NCBI RefSeq assembly: GCF_045920555.1
Contig: NZ_CP174509.1
Location: forward strand, 4,092,001-4,156,000
Origin: Pseudalkalibacillus sp045920555
Lineage (GTDB): Bacteria; Bacillota; Bacilli; Bacillales; Fictibacillaceae
Length of the DNA: 64,000 bases
Direction: 5' to 3'
The notes beneath the pieces were generated by a model that saw only the letters and a program-made list of their open reading frames with translations, ran no database searches and was not told where the DNA came from. Each line of letters begins with the position of its first letter. Position 1 is the first letter of the stretch. This document shows, in pieces, positions 17,639-27,354 of the stretch. The position numbers were made by a program, and so were the translations under genes.

Positions 17639-17790
17639 GCAGTTCCCTCCTCGTGAAGTAAGCGTTTACACCATTTTAAAAAAGAAATGCCAGATCAATA
17701 GAAACATTCTGACATTATGGTGTAAAAGAAATTTGGCTATACTGTACCAAATGGCTTCAGACAAGCCGAAACATGATGAATTGTAGACTC

Positions 17791-18035
17791 AGTTAAACTT
17801 TAAAGTTGATTTTCAAATAACATTCATGACACTCCTGCGGGAACAGCGAGCCAGGCGAGACCCCGCACTCTTTAAACAGGATCTTCGACTAACAACCACC
17901 ACGAATTCTCATCGCAGACACGAAAATAATTTCATTTTTGTGTTGACATCCTGTGCAAGTGAGTGAGGAGGCTTGCGGATCGCCCGCGGAAAGGGAGTGA
18001 ATGTCGTAAAAATCAACAAAAAGAGTAACAAAGCC
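17791..18035 (+). repeat. R1 repeat, copy C
   Basis: Plus-orientation copy. Blocks seen are acactcctgcgggaa, gccaggcgagaccccgca, gatcttcgactaacaacc, gaggaggcttgcggatcgcc and cgcggaaagggagtgaa. The right end gagtaacaaagcc matches the family terminus and the left end is degenerate. Compared with copies D and J the middle is shortened by about 80 bases. No gene is visible in 17639-18094. Confidence 0.88.
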
Positions 18036-18046
18036 ATGTGTAAAGA

Positions 18047-18080
18047 AAGAATTCGAGAAAAAATCCCGAATTCCTCCTTT
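18047..18080 (-). terminator. mdh terminator
   Basis: Minus-strand inverted repeat GGAATTCG / CGAATTCT followed by TTCTTT, 15 bases after the mdh stop. Confidence 0.65.
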
Positions 18081-18094
18081 TCATTGTTCCATTA

Positions 18095-19033
18095 TTAAGC
18101 TAAAACATTCATGACGTTACGCACAGAGTCTGCTGATTTATCCAATTGAGCTTTTTCATCTTCTGTAAGTTCAAGCTCAATGACTTCTTCCAGGCCATTT
18201 CCACCAAGAATTATTGGAACCCCTAAGCAGATTCCTTCGTATCCATACTCACCTTCTAGAAAAGCAATTGCAGGAAGTACACGTCGTTGGTCTTTGAGGA
18301 TCGCTTCAACCATCTCAACTAGGGAAGCAGCAGGTGCATAATATGCACTACCATTACCTAACAGTTGTACGATTTCTCCTCCACCTTTACGTGTACGCTC
18401 AATGATTGCGTCCAGGCGGTCTTTGCTGATCAACTTGTCTAATGGGATTCCCCCAGCATTGGAGTAACGGATCAACGGAACCATGTCGTCCCCATGGCCG
18501 CCAAGTACGAATCCGCGAATATCTTTTACTGAAAGGTTCAGTTCTTCTGCAACGAAAGTACAGAAACGAGCAGTATCCAGAATACCAGACTGACCGATCA
18601 CTCGGTGTTTAGGGAAACCGGATTCTTTAAGTACTGTGTAAGTCATAGCGTCAACTGGGTTCGTTAATACGATGATTGTACAATCAGGAGAATGTTTTAC
18701 AACTTCCTGTGTTACACTCTTCATGATTTTAGCATTCGTATTTACGAGGTCATCACGGCTCATACCAGGCTTACGAGCAATACCTGCAGTGATCACGACG
18801 ATATCAGAACCGGCCGTATCTTCATAGTTTGCAGTTCCTGTAATTTTCGCGTCAAATCCTTGAACAGGACTTGATTCAAGCATATCAAGCGCTTTACCCT
18901 TCGTAGGGTTCTCCATATCTGGAATATCTACAAGAACAACATCACCAAGTTCTTTTTGTCCAGCGATGAATGCTGTCGTGGCTCCAGTGAAGCCACCACC
19001 AATTACGGAAATTTTATTACGTCTGATTGCCAT
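18095..19033 (-). CDS. mdh: malate dehydrogenase
   Basis: Oxidises malate to oxaloacetate with NAD in the TCA cycle. The nucleotide-binding motif GGGFTGATTAF is at residues 12-22. The substrate motif is ITAGIARKPGMSRDDL, and the catalytic histidine lies in GGHGDDMVP. The 312 residues match the lactate-dehydrogenase-like Mdh of Bacillus. It is last in citZ-icd-mdh, 12 bases after icd. Confidence 0.98.
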   Translation of the reverse strand: MAIRRNKISVIGGGFTGATTAFIAGQKELGDVVLVDIPDMENPTKGKALDMLESSPVQGFDAKITGTANYEDTAGSDIVVITAGIARKPGMSRDDLVNTNAKIMKSVTQEVVKHSPDCTIIVLTNPVDAMTYTVLKESGFPKHRVIGQSGILDTARFCTFVAEELNLSVKDIRGFVLGGHGDDMVPLIRYSNAGGIPLDKLISKDRLDAIIERTRKGGGEIVQLLGNGSAYYAPAASLVEMVEAILKDQRRVLPAIAFLEGEYGYEGICLGVPIILGGNGLEEVIELELTEDEKAQLDKSADSVRNVMNVLA

Positions 19034-19045
19034 GGATATCTCCCC

Positions 19046-20317
19046 TTACGCCATATTTTTGATCAGTTCATTACCGAATTCAGAAGTCTTCACCTCAGTA
19101 GCACCATCCATAAGACGTGCGAAGTCGTATGTGACGACTTTACTTGCAATCGTCTTCTCCATTGATCCCATTACCAATTCAGCTGCCTCAGTCCAACCAA
19201 TGTGTTCTAATAATAAAACGCCTGAAAGGATGACTGAAGATGGATTAACCTTATCTAAACCAGCATATTTTGGAGCTGTTCCATGTGTCGCTTCAAAGAT
19301 TGCATGCCCAGTTTCATAGTTGATGTTAGCTCCCGGAGCAATACCGATTCCGCCGACTTGAGCAGCAAGGGCATCAGACACATAGTCACCGTTCAAGTTC
19401 ATTGTCGCGACAACATCGAATTCTGCAGGGCGTGTAAGGATTTGTTGAAGGAAAATATCCGCAATCGCATCCTTGATGATGATCTTTCCTTCAGCTTCAG
19501 CGTCGGATTGTGCTTTGTTTGCAGCATCCTTACCATCAGCTTCTACGATACGATCATATTCAGCCCATGTGAATACTTTATCTCCAAATTCTTGTTCAGC
19601 AACTTCATAACCCCAGTTCTTGAAAGCACCTTCCGTGAACTTCATGATATTACCTTTATGGACAAGTGTTACGCTCTTGCGTCCTTCATTCAATGCATAC
19701 TCGATTGCAGCGCGTACAAGACGTTTTGTCCCTTCTTCAGATACCGGCTTGATCCCGATTCCAGAAGTTTCAGGGAACCGGATTTTGTTTGCACCCATTT
19801 CTTCTTGAAGGAATTTGATGACTTTCTTGACTTCATCCGTTCCTTTTGCAAACTCAATTCCAGCATAAATATCCTCAGTGTTTTCACGGAAAATGACCAT
19901 GTCAGTATCTTCAGGCTTTTTAAGTGGGGATGGTACTCCTGTGAAATAACGAACCGGGCGTAAACACGTGAATAGATCCAATTCTTGGCGTAGTGCGACA
20001 TTCAACGAACGGATACCGCCACCAATAGGAGTCGTCAATGGTCCTTTGATCGCGAGTATGTATTCACGAATTACATCAAGTGTTTCTGCAGGTAGCCATT
20101 CACCAGTTTGGTCATAGGCTTTCTGTCCTGCAAGAACTTCCTTCCATACAATTTCTTTTTCCCCGTTATATGCTTTGTCAACAGCTGCTTCTAATACTTT
20201 AGATGCTGCAGCCCAAATGTCTGGTCCAATTCCGTCTCCTTCGATAAAAGGAATGATCGGATTGTTCGGTACATTCAGTACCCCATTATCAACTGTAATA
20301 CGTTCTCCGTTTGACAA
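19046..20317 (-). CDS. icd: isocitrate dehydrogenase, NADP type
   Basis: Converts isocitrate to 2-oxoglutarate. I chose the TTG start at 20317: AGGAGG lies 8 bases before it and it yields 423 residues, equal to B. subtilis Icd (citC). The open frame continues 31 codons upstream without a ribosome site. The phosphorylatable-serine loop PIGGGIRSLNVALRQ is present, as is GTAPKYAGLDKVNPSS near the C-terminus. It is the middle gene of the citZ-icd-mdh operon. Confidence 0.97.
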   Translation of the reverse strand: MSNGERITVDNGVLNVPNNPIIPFIEGDGIGPDIWAAASKVLEAAVDKAYNGEKEIVWKEVLAGQKAYDQTGEWLPAETLDVIREYILAIKGPLTTPIGGGIRSLNVALRQELDLFTCLRPVRYFTGVPSPLKKPEDTDMVIFRENTEDIYAGIEFAKGTDEVKKVIKFLQEEMGANKIRFPETSGIGIKPVSEEGTKRLVRAAIEYALNEGRKSVTLVHKGNIMKFTEGAFKNWGYEVAEQEFGDKVFTWAEYDRIVEADGKDAANKAQSDAEAEGKIIIKDAIADIFLQQILTRPAEFDVVATMNLNGDYVSDALAAQVGGIGIAPGANINYETGHAIFEATHGTAPKYAGLDKVNPSSVILSGVLLLEHIGWTEAAELVMGSMEKTIASKVVTYDFARLMDGATEVKTSEFGNELIKNMA

Positions 20318-20467
20318 GTTAATTACCTCCTGATCAGAAATCTTATTTTCGTTTATTATCGTAACAAAAATTCTTGGGAATGACTCATAAAAAGAGTCTG
20401 ATGAAGTCAACTGACATGCTGAATCTCATCCGACACTTTTAAAGTGGAACCGATATGTCCATTCCAA

Positions 20468-21583
20468 TTAGCGATTTTCGATTGAAACATACTTTTGCTT
20501 TGATGGTCCTGTGTACTCAGCACGCGGACGGATTAGACGGTTGTTTTCATATTGTTCAAGGATGTGTGCAAGCCAGCCTGAAACCCTGCTCATTGCAAAA
20601 ATAGGTGTAAAAAGATCATGTTTGAGACCTAGACTGTGATAGACTGATGCTGAATAGAAATCGACATTAGGTAGTAAGCCCTTTTCATTCGTCATCAATT
20701 TATCGAGTTTCACAGACATATCATACCACTTCGTTTCACCAGTGATGCTAGTCAATTGTTTAGACATTTCGCGTAGGTGTTTTGCACGAGGGTCTCCATT
20801 CTTATATACACGATGGCCGAACCCCATAATTTTTTCTTTACGCTCAAGCGCTTGTTTCAAATAGGATTCTACGTTTTCCGGGTTACCGATTTCCGTAAGC
20901 ATCTTCATGACCCTTTCGTTAGCGCCGCCGTGAAGAGGTCCTTTCAATGCACCGATTGCAGCAGTGACACCTGAATACATATCAGATAATGTAGCCACAC
21001 AAACACGGGCTGTAAATGTAGAAGCGTTGAGCTCATGATCAGCATGGAGTACTAATGCTTTATTGACAGCTTTTTCCGAAATCCCATCAGGCTCTTTTCC
21101 GTTAAGCATGTACAAAAAGTTTGCAGCATAGCTAAGTTTTTCATTTGGTTGGATGACTTCTTGTCCATCACGCAAGCGGGAAAATGCAGCGACGATAGAT
21201 GCAAGCTTCGCTTGAAGACGAATCGCTTTCGTGAAATTGGCTTCTTTACTCATTTCATCAGCTTCGCTATCATATAATCCTAGCGCTGATATTGCAGTTC
21301 TCACTGCAGCCATTGGATGGATTTCATCAAGCGGAAAGCTTTTCATCATATCCAATACTTGTTCTGGCAAAGCATAGTGTTTGGATAACTCAGCATTGAA
21401 ATCATCCAATTCCTTTTGGTTAGGCAATTTACCGTACCAAAGTAAGTAAACAACCTCTTCAAAGCTTGCATAGTCTGCAAGGTCATCAATATTGTAGCCG
21501 CGGTACGTCAGTACACCGTCGATGATGGAACTTACCGAAGATGTAGTCGCTACAATGCCTTCTAAACCTCTAGTGGTGGTCAT
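20468..21583 (-). CDS. citZ: citrate synthase
   Basis: Condenses acetyl-CoA and oxaloacetate. The catalytic histidine motif GPLHGGANERVM and the GFGHRVYKNGDPRA block are present. The 371 residues match CitZ of B. subtilis (372). It is the first gene of the TCA operon, with AGGAGAGAG before the ATG. Two dyads at 21646-21664 and 21678-21697 in the leader/promoter region are likely regulatory. Confidence 0.96.
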   Translation of the reverse strand: MTTTRGLEGIVATTSSVSSIIDGVLTYRGYNIDDLADYASFEEVVYLLWYGKLPNQKELDDFNAELSKHYALPEQVLDMMKSFPLDEIHPMAAVRTAISALGLYDSEADEMSKEANFTKAIRLQAKLASIVAAFSRLRDGQEVIQPNEKLSYAANFLYMLNGKEPDGISEKAVNKALVLHADHELNASTFTARVCVATLSDMYSGVTAAIGALKGPLHGGANERVMKMLTEIGNPENVESYLKQALERKEKIMGFGHRVYKNGDPRAKHLREMSKQLTSITGETKWYDMSVKLDKLMTNEKGLLPNVDFYSASVYHSLGLKHDLFTPIFAMSRVSGWLAHILEQYENNRLIRPRAEYTGPSKQKYVSIENR

Positions 21584-21645
21584 GGCTCTCTCTCCTTTTA
21601 ATAGATTGAATTCTCTGTTCTCTTAATACAATAAAGCACGTGTCC

Positions 21646-21697
21646 AAAAAGTGACGAACTTTTTGTATCAAAGAAAATGTTTACACTATAGTAAACA
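21646..21697. promoter_or_regulatory. two tandem dyads upstream of citZ
   Basis: First dyad: aaaaagt-gacga-acttttt (21646-21664), a perfect 7-bp inverted repeat. Second: tgtttac-actata-gtaaaca (21678-21697), also a perfect 7-bp inverted repeat. They lie 63-114 bases upstream of the citZ ATG. In B. subtilis citZ is controlled by CcpC and CcpA, but neither dyad is a clear match to the consensus I know for them. Confidence 0.5.
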
Positions 21698-21816
21698 CAT
21701 TAATTAAGGAAGGATAAAACGCATACATTTCAATTATAAACAAGTTTTTAAACTTTGTGAACGCCTACGACTCGAAAACCTTAATCTATCAACAAAATTC
21801 TCTTTTCAAACTCATT

Positions 21817-22153
21817 GGCTTTGTTAATCTTATATTGGTGATTTCCGCTTAATTCACTCCCTTTCCGCGGGCGAACCGCAAGCCTCCTCGCTCACTTGCA
21901 AAGGATGTCAACACAAAAATGAAATCATTTTCGTGTCTGCGATGAGAATTAGAAGCTTTCCTTATGCTGGCTTCGACGTTCACCACAAGACCACGGACTT
22001 TACATTTCATCCTTTTAGTTTTGCGCCGAGTAACCGCAGACGCAGGACGTGGTGGTTGTTAGTCGAAGATCCTTAAATCACTGCGGGGTCTCGCCTGGCT
22101 CGCTATTCCCCTCAGGAGTGTCGTAAATTTCGTTTATCAACACTTTAACAAAG
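21817..22153 (-). repeat. R1 repeat, copy D (long form)
   Basis: Nearly complete minus-orientation copy. The left end ggctttgtta and right end taacaaagtc form the family terminal inverted repeat. The core holds the pair cttcgac / gtcgaag (about 21977-22070), the ttttgcgccgagtaaccgc block and the aaatgaaatcattttcg palindrome. Its right terminus runs into the ytwI stop codon (22154-22156). No other gene lies in 21584-22153. Confidence 0.92.
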
Positions 22154-22618
22154 TCATAATGAAATGTAGTGTACGACTTTCATGACCAAGTATGCAATCC
22201 CTGCTCCAATCAACGGACCAACTGCTATTCCATTAAATAAACTTACTGCTAAAATTGTACCAAAAACCAGTGCTGTCGTAATGTGAGGATCTTCAGCGAG
22301 GAGCTTGATCCCGCTTGAAGCTATTAATGCAACGGCAATACCAGACCCGAGGGCGATCCATGCATAGGATGATTTCAGGGCTTCTCCCAACTGTTTGAAC
22401 CCGATATCCCCAGTGGCAATTGGAACCAGGACAGCTATCGTAATAATGGTGACCCCCCATTCAATCCCTTTTTTTTGAAAGGTGGGAAAAACCTTGTCAC
22501 CAAGACCTGCCCATTTGATAACTAGTAAAAAAACGACAGCGATCAATAATGACTTATTCTTAGCCCAAAGAGCAATTCCTAATAATATCAATAGGAATAA
22601 AGATGGCTGGTTGAACAT
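22154..22618 (-). CDS. ytwI: DUF441 membrane protein YtwI
   Basis: Small integral membrane protein of unknown function. I chose the ATG at 22618 (GAGAGGAAG about 8 bases upstream), which gives 154 residues, the B. subtilis length. Four or five hydrophobic segments are visible; GLGDKVFPTFQKKGIEWGV lies between the first and second. The stop codon touches the end of repeat copy D. It is divergent from ytvI. Confidence 0.85.
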   Translation of the reverse strand: MFNQPSLFLLILLGIALWAKNKSLLIAVVFLLVIKWAGLGDKVFPTFQKKGIEWGVTIITIAVLVPIATGDIGFKQLGEALKSSYAWIALGSGIAVALIASSGIKLLAEDPHITTALVFGTILAVSLFNGIAVGPLIGAGIAYLVMKVVHYISL

Positions 22619-22719
22619 TCTTTTTTCTTCCTCTCTAGATAACATTGAATCTTCGTGCTAACAATTGTAAAATAATACTATTCCACAGGGTGGAAGCCCT
22701 GGTGAAAGGATCGAGGCCA

Positions 22720-23838
22720 TTGAACCTTCATTATGTATATAGCTTTCTAAGATTTTTATTAATCATCGCAATCATCATCTTCTCTTTCTATGCCTTATTA
22801 CTTACGGCAAAGGTTACATATCCTTTCATCATCGCATTTTTCTTAGCTTTGATGATCAATCCGATTGTAAATCTTCTAGAGCGGAAAGGTAAGATGCCTA
22901 GAGGTATTGCTGTCATGATCGTTTTAATTCTATTGCTCGGGTTGATTGCCGGATTTCTGACTTTGTTGATCAGTGAGATGATTTCCGGATTCGGGTATTT
23001 GGCAGAAGTGATTCCACAGCATACGCAGACGCTCGTTCATTTTGGGCAAGCCTATTTCACCCAGCAGATTTTACCGATCTATTATGACCTGCTTGCTATG
23101 TTCAAAAACCTGGACCCGACCCAGCGTGAAACGGTCATCGGCAATATCCAAACGATTGGTGAAAACATAACCGATAATGTCAAAGGATTTGTGCAATCTG
23201 TATTGATCGGATTACAGAACTTTTTACTTAGTTTGCCTAATGTCGTCACCGTTATGATTTTTTCTTTACTTGCAACGTTTTTCATCAGTAAGGATTGGTA
23301 TCGTTTCAAAGGATGGTTGGAGAAAAAGACCCCTGAACGGACTGTTGAGAGCGGCCGAAGTGTCTATAATGAGCTTCGTAAAGCGCTTGTCGGCTTCCTC
23401 AAAGCACAATTGACGCTCATTTCAATTACTGCAGCGATTGTCCTAGTCGGGCTTCTGATTTTGCGAGTAGACTATGCAATAACCATAGCTATCCTGATCG
23501 GTATCGTCGATCTCTTACCTTACCTTGGCACTGGTGCTGTATTTGTACCCTGGATCATCTACTCGTTCGTCATGGAAGAATTCACGTTGACGATCGGATT
23601 GTCGATTTTATATGGGGTCGTAATCGTACAGCGTCAAATCATGGAACCTAAGATCCTATCGTCCAGTATCGGTTTGGACCCACTTGCTACATTAATCTCT
23701 TTATTTGTAGGATTCAAGTTATTCGGTTTCCTTGGCCTGATCATTGGTCCTGTTACTCTGGTTGTCATTCGTGCGTTGAGTCAAGCCAATGTCTTTGAGG
23801 ATCTCTGGCGTTTCATAATCGGTAAAAAAGCAGCATGA
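22720..23838 (+). CDS. ytvI: YtvI-like membrane protein (AI-2E exporter/PerM family)
   Basis: Polytopic membrane protein of the AI-2E/PerM family; a permease role is suggested by family only. I chose the TTG at 22720, giving 372 residues against 371 in B. subtilis. The open frame runs 25 codons further upstream, and GTG codons at 22690 and 22702 are alternatives. Seven or eight hydrophobic stretches are present, with the family segment PLATLISLFVGFKLFGFLG near the C-terminus. It is one of the few plus-strand genes here. Confidence 0.85.
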   Translation: MNLHYVYSFLRFLLIIAIIIFSFYALLLTAKVTYPFIIAFFLALMINPIVNLLERKGKMPRGIAVMIVLILLLGLIAGFLTLLISEMISGFGYLAEVIPQHTQTLVHFGQAYFTQQILPIYYDLLAMFKNLDPTQRETVIGNIQTIGENITDNVKGFVQSVLIGLQNFLLSLPNVVTVMIFSLLATFFISKDWYRFKGWLEKKTPERTVESGRSVYNELRKALVGFLKAQLTLISITAAIVLVGLLILRVDYAITIAILIGIVDLLPYLGTGAVFVPWIIYSFVMEEFTLTIGLSILYGVVIVQRQIMEPKILSSSIGLDPLATLISLFVGFKLFGFLGLIIGPVTLVVIRALSQANVFEDLWRFIIGKKAA

Positions 23839-23876
23839 TAAAGAAAGATTTAAAGCTCCTTTCAGCTCCATTTTCT

Positions 23877-23913
23877 GAACCGGCTGAATCAAGCTAGCTT
23901 GATTACCCGGTTC
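23877..23913 (+). other. long hairpin after ytvI
   Basis: Inverted repeat gaaccgg ... ccggttc enclosing a second one, aatcaag-ctag-cttgatt. No T run follows, so it is a weak terminator candidate, possibly an mRNA 3'-end stabiliser for ytvI. Confidence 0.5.
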
Positions 23914-23994
23914 AAGAATGAAGCTACCTTTCAATTTTGTTGAAAGGCGTGTGAAATGAACTTTTACATGAATGAGCTGAAAATCTTCGAAAAT

Positions 23995-24034
23995 TAAAAC
24001 TGGACTGACTTAGTGTCAGCCCAGTTTTTTTAGT
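23995..24034. terminator. bidirectional terminator between ytvI and fxsA
   Basis: Stem CTGGACTGAC / GTCAGCCCAG with loop TTAGT, flanked by A-rich and T-rich runs on the two sides. It serves the convergent genes ytvI and fxsA. Confidence 0.85.
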
Positions 24035-24429
24035 TAACGCCTGATTGTGAATGTAAATTGTCCTGAGTCAATCTTCTTTTTTATGAATCGTCTCATACCG
24101 ATCTTCACAAAAGTTCTGGTATAAGGGATCAGCAACAAGAAGCCTACTGTATCCGTAATGAATCCTGGCGTTAGCAACAATGTACCGCCTACCAGAATAC
24201 AGATTCCATCTAATAGGACGTCACTCGGTATTTGAGCATTTTGTAATTGGATCTGTACCAATCTCAGCGCTTGTATGCCTTCTTTTTTTGCCAGCCATGC
24301 ACCGATGATCCCTGTTATGATAATCAGAAGAATTGTGACAGGTACGCCGAATGTATTACCAGACCAAATTAATATCCCAATTTCCATTGCAGGTATGATG
24401 ATAAGCAATAATAAAAGAATTCGAAACAT
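24034..24429 (-). CDS. fxsA: FxsA family membrane protein
   Basis: Cytoplasmic membrane protein related to E. coli FxsA, which affects phage T7 exclusion; function in Bacillus is unclear. I chose the ATG at 24429 with AAGGAG upstream, giving 131 residues. Two hydrophobic segments lie at the N-terminus (LLLLLIIIPAMEIGILIW, VTILLIIITGIIGAWLA) and one in the middle (LLLTPGFITDTVGFLLLIP), the family hallmark. It follows pyk by about 50 bases and is probably in the pfkA-pyk-fxsA transcript. Confidence 0.85.
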   Translation of the reverse strand: MFRILLLLLIIIPAMEIGILIWSGNTFGVPVTILLIIITGIIGAWLAKKEGIQALRLVQIQLQNAQIPSDVLLDGICILVGGTLLLTPGFITDTVGFLLLIPYTRTFVKIGMRRFIKKKIDSGQFTFTIRR

Positions 24430-24479
24430 AGGCTCGCTCCTTAGGACGGGGTTACTACAATTATAGCCCAAAAAGCGGC

Positions 24480-26234
24480 TTATAGCACACTTGTCTTCCC
24501 GCTGTATACAACACCGCGCGAACCATCTACAGTAATATCTTGACCATCCTCCAAGATTTTCGTAGCATTCTCAATCCCAACTATGACAGGAATCCCCAGA
24601 CTCAAACCAACCACAGCTGCATGGCTAGTCAGTCCACCTTCTTCTGTAATGATTGCTGAGGCTTTTTTCAAAGCAGGCATCATTTCTCGATCTGTTCCAA
24701 TCGTAACAAGGATATCTCCTTCATTAATTTTCGTAGTCGCATCCTCTGCATTGTTTGCTACAACTACTTTTCCTGCAACTGAGCTTTGACCGATTCCTTG
24801 ACCTTTGGCAATTACATCGCCGACAACGTGAACCTTCATGAGATTGGTAGTGCCCGTTTCTCCAACAGGTACACCTGCAGTGATAAGGACGAGGTCCCCG
24901 TGATTAACAATGCCGGACTTAAGGGAAGCATCTACGGCAATTTCCAACAGTTCATCAGTCGATCGTGCTTGCTCACTAAGCTGAGGTGTCACGCCCCATA
25001 CAAGGGACATCCTTCTGCAAACCACTTCAGAACTTGTCACCGCAATGATTGCTGCCTCTGGGCGGTATTTTGAAATCATACGTGCAGTATGGCCGCTTTC
25101 TGTTGGGGCAATGATAGCAGATATATTCAAGTTGTATGCTGTGTGAGACACAGATTGGCTGATCGCATCCGTCACTGTCAGCTTACTTGATTTGCTTCTG
25201 GAATGAAGGATATCAGCATGGTTCATCGCCGTTTCTGCCTTCAGGGCAATCTTATGCATCGTTTGTACAGCCTCAACTGGATATAGCCCTGCTGCCGTTT
25301 CTCCTGAAAGCATAATTGCGTCTGTGCCATCAAAAATCGCATTTGCCACGTCACTTGCTTCAGCACGCGTAGGACGCGGATTACGCTGCATGGAATCTAG
25401 CATTTGAGTTGCTGTAATGACAGGCTTCCCTTTGTCGTTACACTTACGGATCAATTCTTTTTGGACAAGGGGGACTTCCACAGCTGGAATTTCAACACCG
25501 AGGTCTCCACGGGCAACCATCAAACCATCTGAAACTTCGAGGATTTCATTGATATTATCAACGCCTTCCTGATTTTCGATCTTCGGTATGATTTGGATAT
25601 GTTCTGCATTCTGTCGTTCCAGAATTTCACGGATTTCTAATACATCGGAGGCCCTACGTACAAAAGAAGCAGCGATAAAATCAACACCTTGACGAATACC
25701 AAACTCGATATCACGTGCATCCTTGTCTGTAATACCCGGAAGATTGACGGACACGTTCGGGACGTTCACTCCTTTTTTGTTTTTCAATGTCCCACTATTC
25801 AATACACGTGTATGAAGCTGTTTATCCTCTACTTTTGTCACTTCCAGTTCAAACAGACCATCATCGAGCAGGATTTTCGAACCAACCTTGACATCATTCA
25901 CTAGTCCAGGATACGTAACAGAGATCTTGGTCTCGTCTCCTATAACTTCTTCCATGGATACGATCAGGTCTTGTCCAGCCTTCAATTCCACTTCTCCATT
26001 CTCCAATGTTCCAGTACGGATTTCCGGACCCTTCGTATCAAGGAGAATCGCGACCGTTTTCCCTGTCTTCTCTGCCGCTTGCCGGATGTTCGTGATCCGG
26101 GCACCATGCTCTTCAAAATCCCCATGTGAAAAATTCAGTCTTGCAACATTCATCCCTGCATTAATCAATGATGTCAATGTTTCTACAGTTTCACTTGCTG
26201 GTCCTATTGTACAAACAATCTTGGTATTTCTCAT
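24480..26234 (-). CDS. pyk: pyruvate kinase
   Basis: Final step of glycolysis, phosphoenolpyruvate to pyruvate with ATP formation. I chose the second of two adjacent ATG codons (26234), 6 bases from AGGAGG, giving MRNTKIVCTIGPASE and 584 residues. Motifs include MVARGDLGVEIP and ITATQMLDSM. The extra C-terminal domain typical of Bacillus enzymes is present, with GGLTSHAAVVGLSLGIPVIV, related to the phosphohistidine domain of PEP-using enzymes. It is downstream of pfkA. Confidence 0.97.
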   Translation of the reverse strand: MRNTKIVCTIGPASETVETLTSLINAGMNVARLNFSHGDFEEHGARITNIRQAAEKTGKTVAILLDTKGPEIRTGTLENGEVELKAGQDLIVSMEEVIGDETKISVTYPGLVNDVKVGSKILLDDGLFELEVTKVEDKQLHTRVLNSGTLKNKKGVNVPNVSVNLPGITDKDARDIEFGIRQGVDFIAASFVRRASDVLEIREILERQNAEHIQIIPKIENQEGVDNINEILEVSDGLMVARGDLGVEIPAVEVPLVQKELIRKCNDKGKPVITATQMLDSMQRNPRPTRAEASDVANAIFDGTDAIMLSGETAAGLYPVEAVQTMHKIALKAETAMNHADILHSRSKSSKLTVTDAISQSVSHTAYNLNISAIIAPTESGHTARMISKYRPEAAIIAVTSSEVVCRRMSLVWGVTPQLSEQARSTDELLEIAVDASLKSGIVNHGDLVLITAGVPVGETGTTNLMKVHVVGDVIAKGQGIGQSSVAGKVVVANNAEDATTKINEGDILVTIGTDREMMPALKKASAIITEEGGLTSHAAVVGLSLGIPVIVGIENATKILEDGQDITVDGSRGVVYSGKTSVL

Positions 26235-26308
26235 CATGTTCCTCCTTGAAATTAACTCTTCTATAAAATGCATTGGAGAAGGCCATAAGCCGTCCTATCA
26301 AAGCATCT

Positions 26309-27268
26309 TTATATGGATAGCTCTTGAGAGAGCTTGTACATCTCATTATCGATTTTGTGGGGGTGAGACAGGACCTCGTTTATGTCATGTGTAACGATTT
26401 GGTTATTTTGAATCCCAACTGCTTTACCAGCTTCTCCGGCGATTAGCATCTGGACCGCTCGTGCTCCTAGGCGGCTAGCTAACACACGGTCAAATGCTGT
26501 GGGAGAACCACCGCGTTGGATATGGCCCAGAACGGTGACCCTTGTCTCATAATTGGTGGATTCTTTAATTTGGTTGGCAATATCCACACCACTGCCTACG
26601 CCCTCTGCAACGACGATGATACTATGCTTTTTCCCTCTTTCATGTCCACGGCGTAATCGGTCAGTGATCTCTTCCATTTTAAAGTCTTCCTCAGGAATCA
26701 GAATTGATTCAGCTCCTCCAGCTAGTCCTGACCAAAGGGCGATATCCCCGGCATTCCTTCCCATCACCTCGATCACATAAGTTCTTTCGTGAGAAGTTGC
26801 TGTATCCCGGATCTTATCGATTGCATCGATCACTGTATTCAAGGCAGTGTCGAACCCGATTGTATAATCAGTCCCGGAAATATCATTATCGATTGTCCCT
26901 GGTAAAGTGATAGTCGGGAACCCATGTTCCGTCAGTTTTTGGGCACCTCGATAGGAGCCGTCACCACCGATGACGACCAGTCCCTCAATACCGAATTTCT
27001 TCAGCTGCTGAACTCCTTTCATTTGCCCCTCGTGAGTTTTAAACTCTTCACATCGAGCTGAATACAACATCGTTCCGCCCCTATGGATGATATCACCTAC
27101 AGAGCCGAGCTCCATCTTTTCGATATGCCCATTAATGAGACCTGCATATCCATGATAAATCCCGTATACTTCTATTTCCTGATATATAGCTTCACGTACG
27201 ACAGCTCTTACAGCTGCATTCATACCTGGGCTGTCTCCTCCACTAGTTAATACTCCAATCCGCTTCAT
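26309..27268 (-). CDS. pfkA: ATP-dependent 6-phosphofructokinase
   Basis: Phosphorylates fructose 6-phosphate, the committed step of glycolysis. I chose the ATG at 27268 (GAGGTG upstream), giving MKRIGVLTSGGDSPGMN and 319 residues, the standard length. GGDGSYRGA and the catalytic TLPGTIDNDISGTDYTIGF segment are present. It leads the pfkA-pyk-fxsA group and lies after the accA terminator. Confidence 0.98.
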   Translation of the reverse strand: MKRIGVLTSGGDSPGMNAAVRAVVREAIYQEIEVYGIYHGYAGLINGHIEKMELGSVGDIIHRGGTMLYSARCEEFKTHEGQMKGVQQLKKFGIEGLVVIGGDGSYRGAQKLTEHGFPTITLPGTIDNDISGTDYTIGFDTALNTVIDAIDKIRDTATSHERTYVIEVMGRNAGDIALWSGLAGGAESILIPEEDFKMEEITDRLRRGHERGKKHSIIVVAEGVGSGVDIANQIKESTNYETRVTVLGHIQRGGSPTAFDRVLASRLGARAVQMLIAGEAGKAVGIQNNQIVTHDINEVLSHPHKIDNEMYKLSQELSI

Positions 27269-27308
27269 ATCTTTCACCTCGACCAATAGTTGTGTTAGTT
27301 GTGTTCTT

Positions 27309-27337
27309 AAAATATCATGTTCCAAAATGGAAGACAA
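27309..27337 (-). promoter_or_regulatory. candidate pfkA promoter
   Basis: Minus-strand -35 TTGTCT (complement of 27332-27337), 17-base spacer, -10 TATTTT (complement of 27309-27314), about 40 bases before the pfkA ATG. Based on consensus only. Confidence 0.35.
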
Positions 27338-27354
27338 TAGACAAACATCCAACA

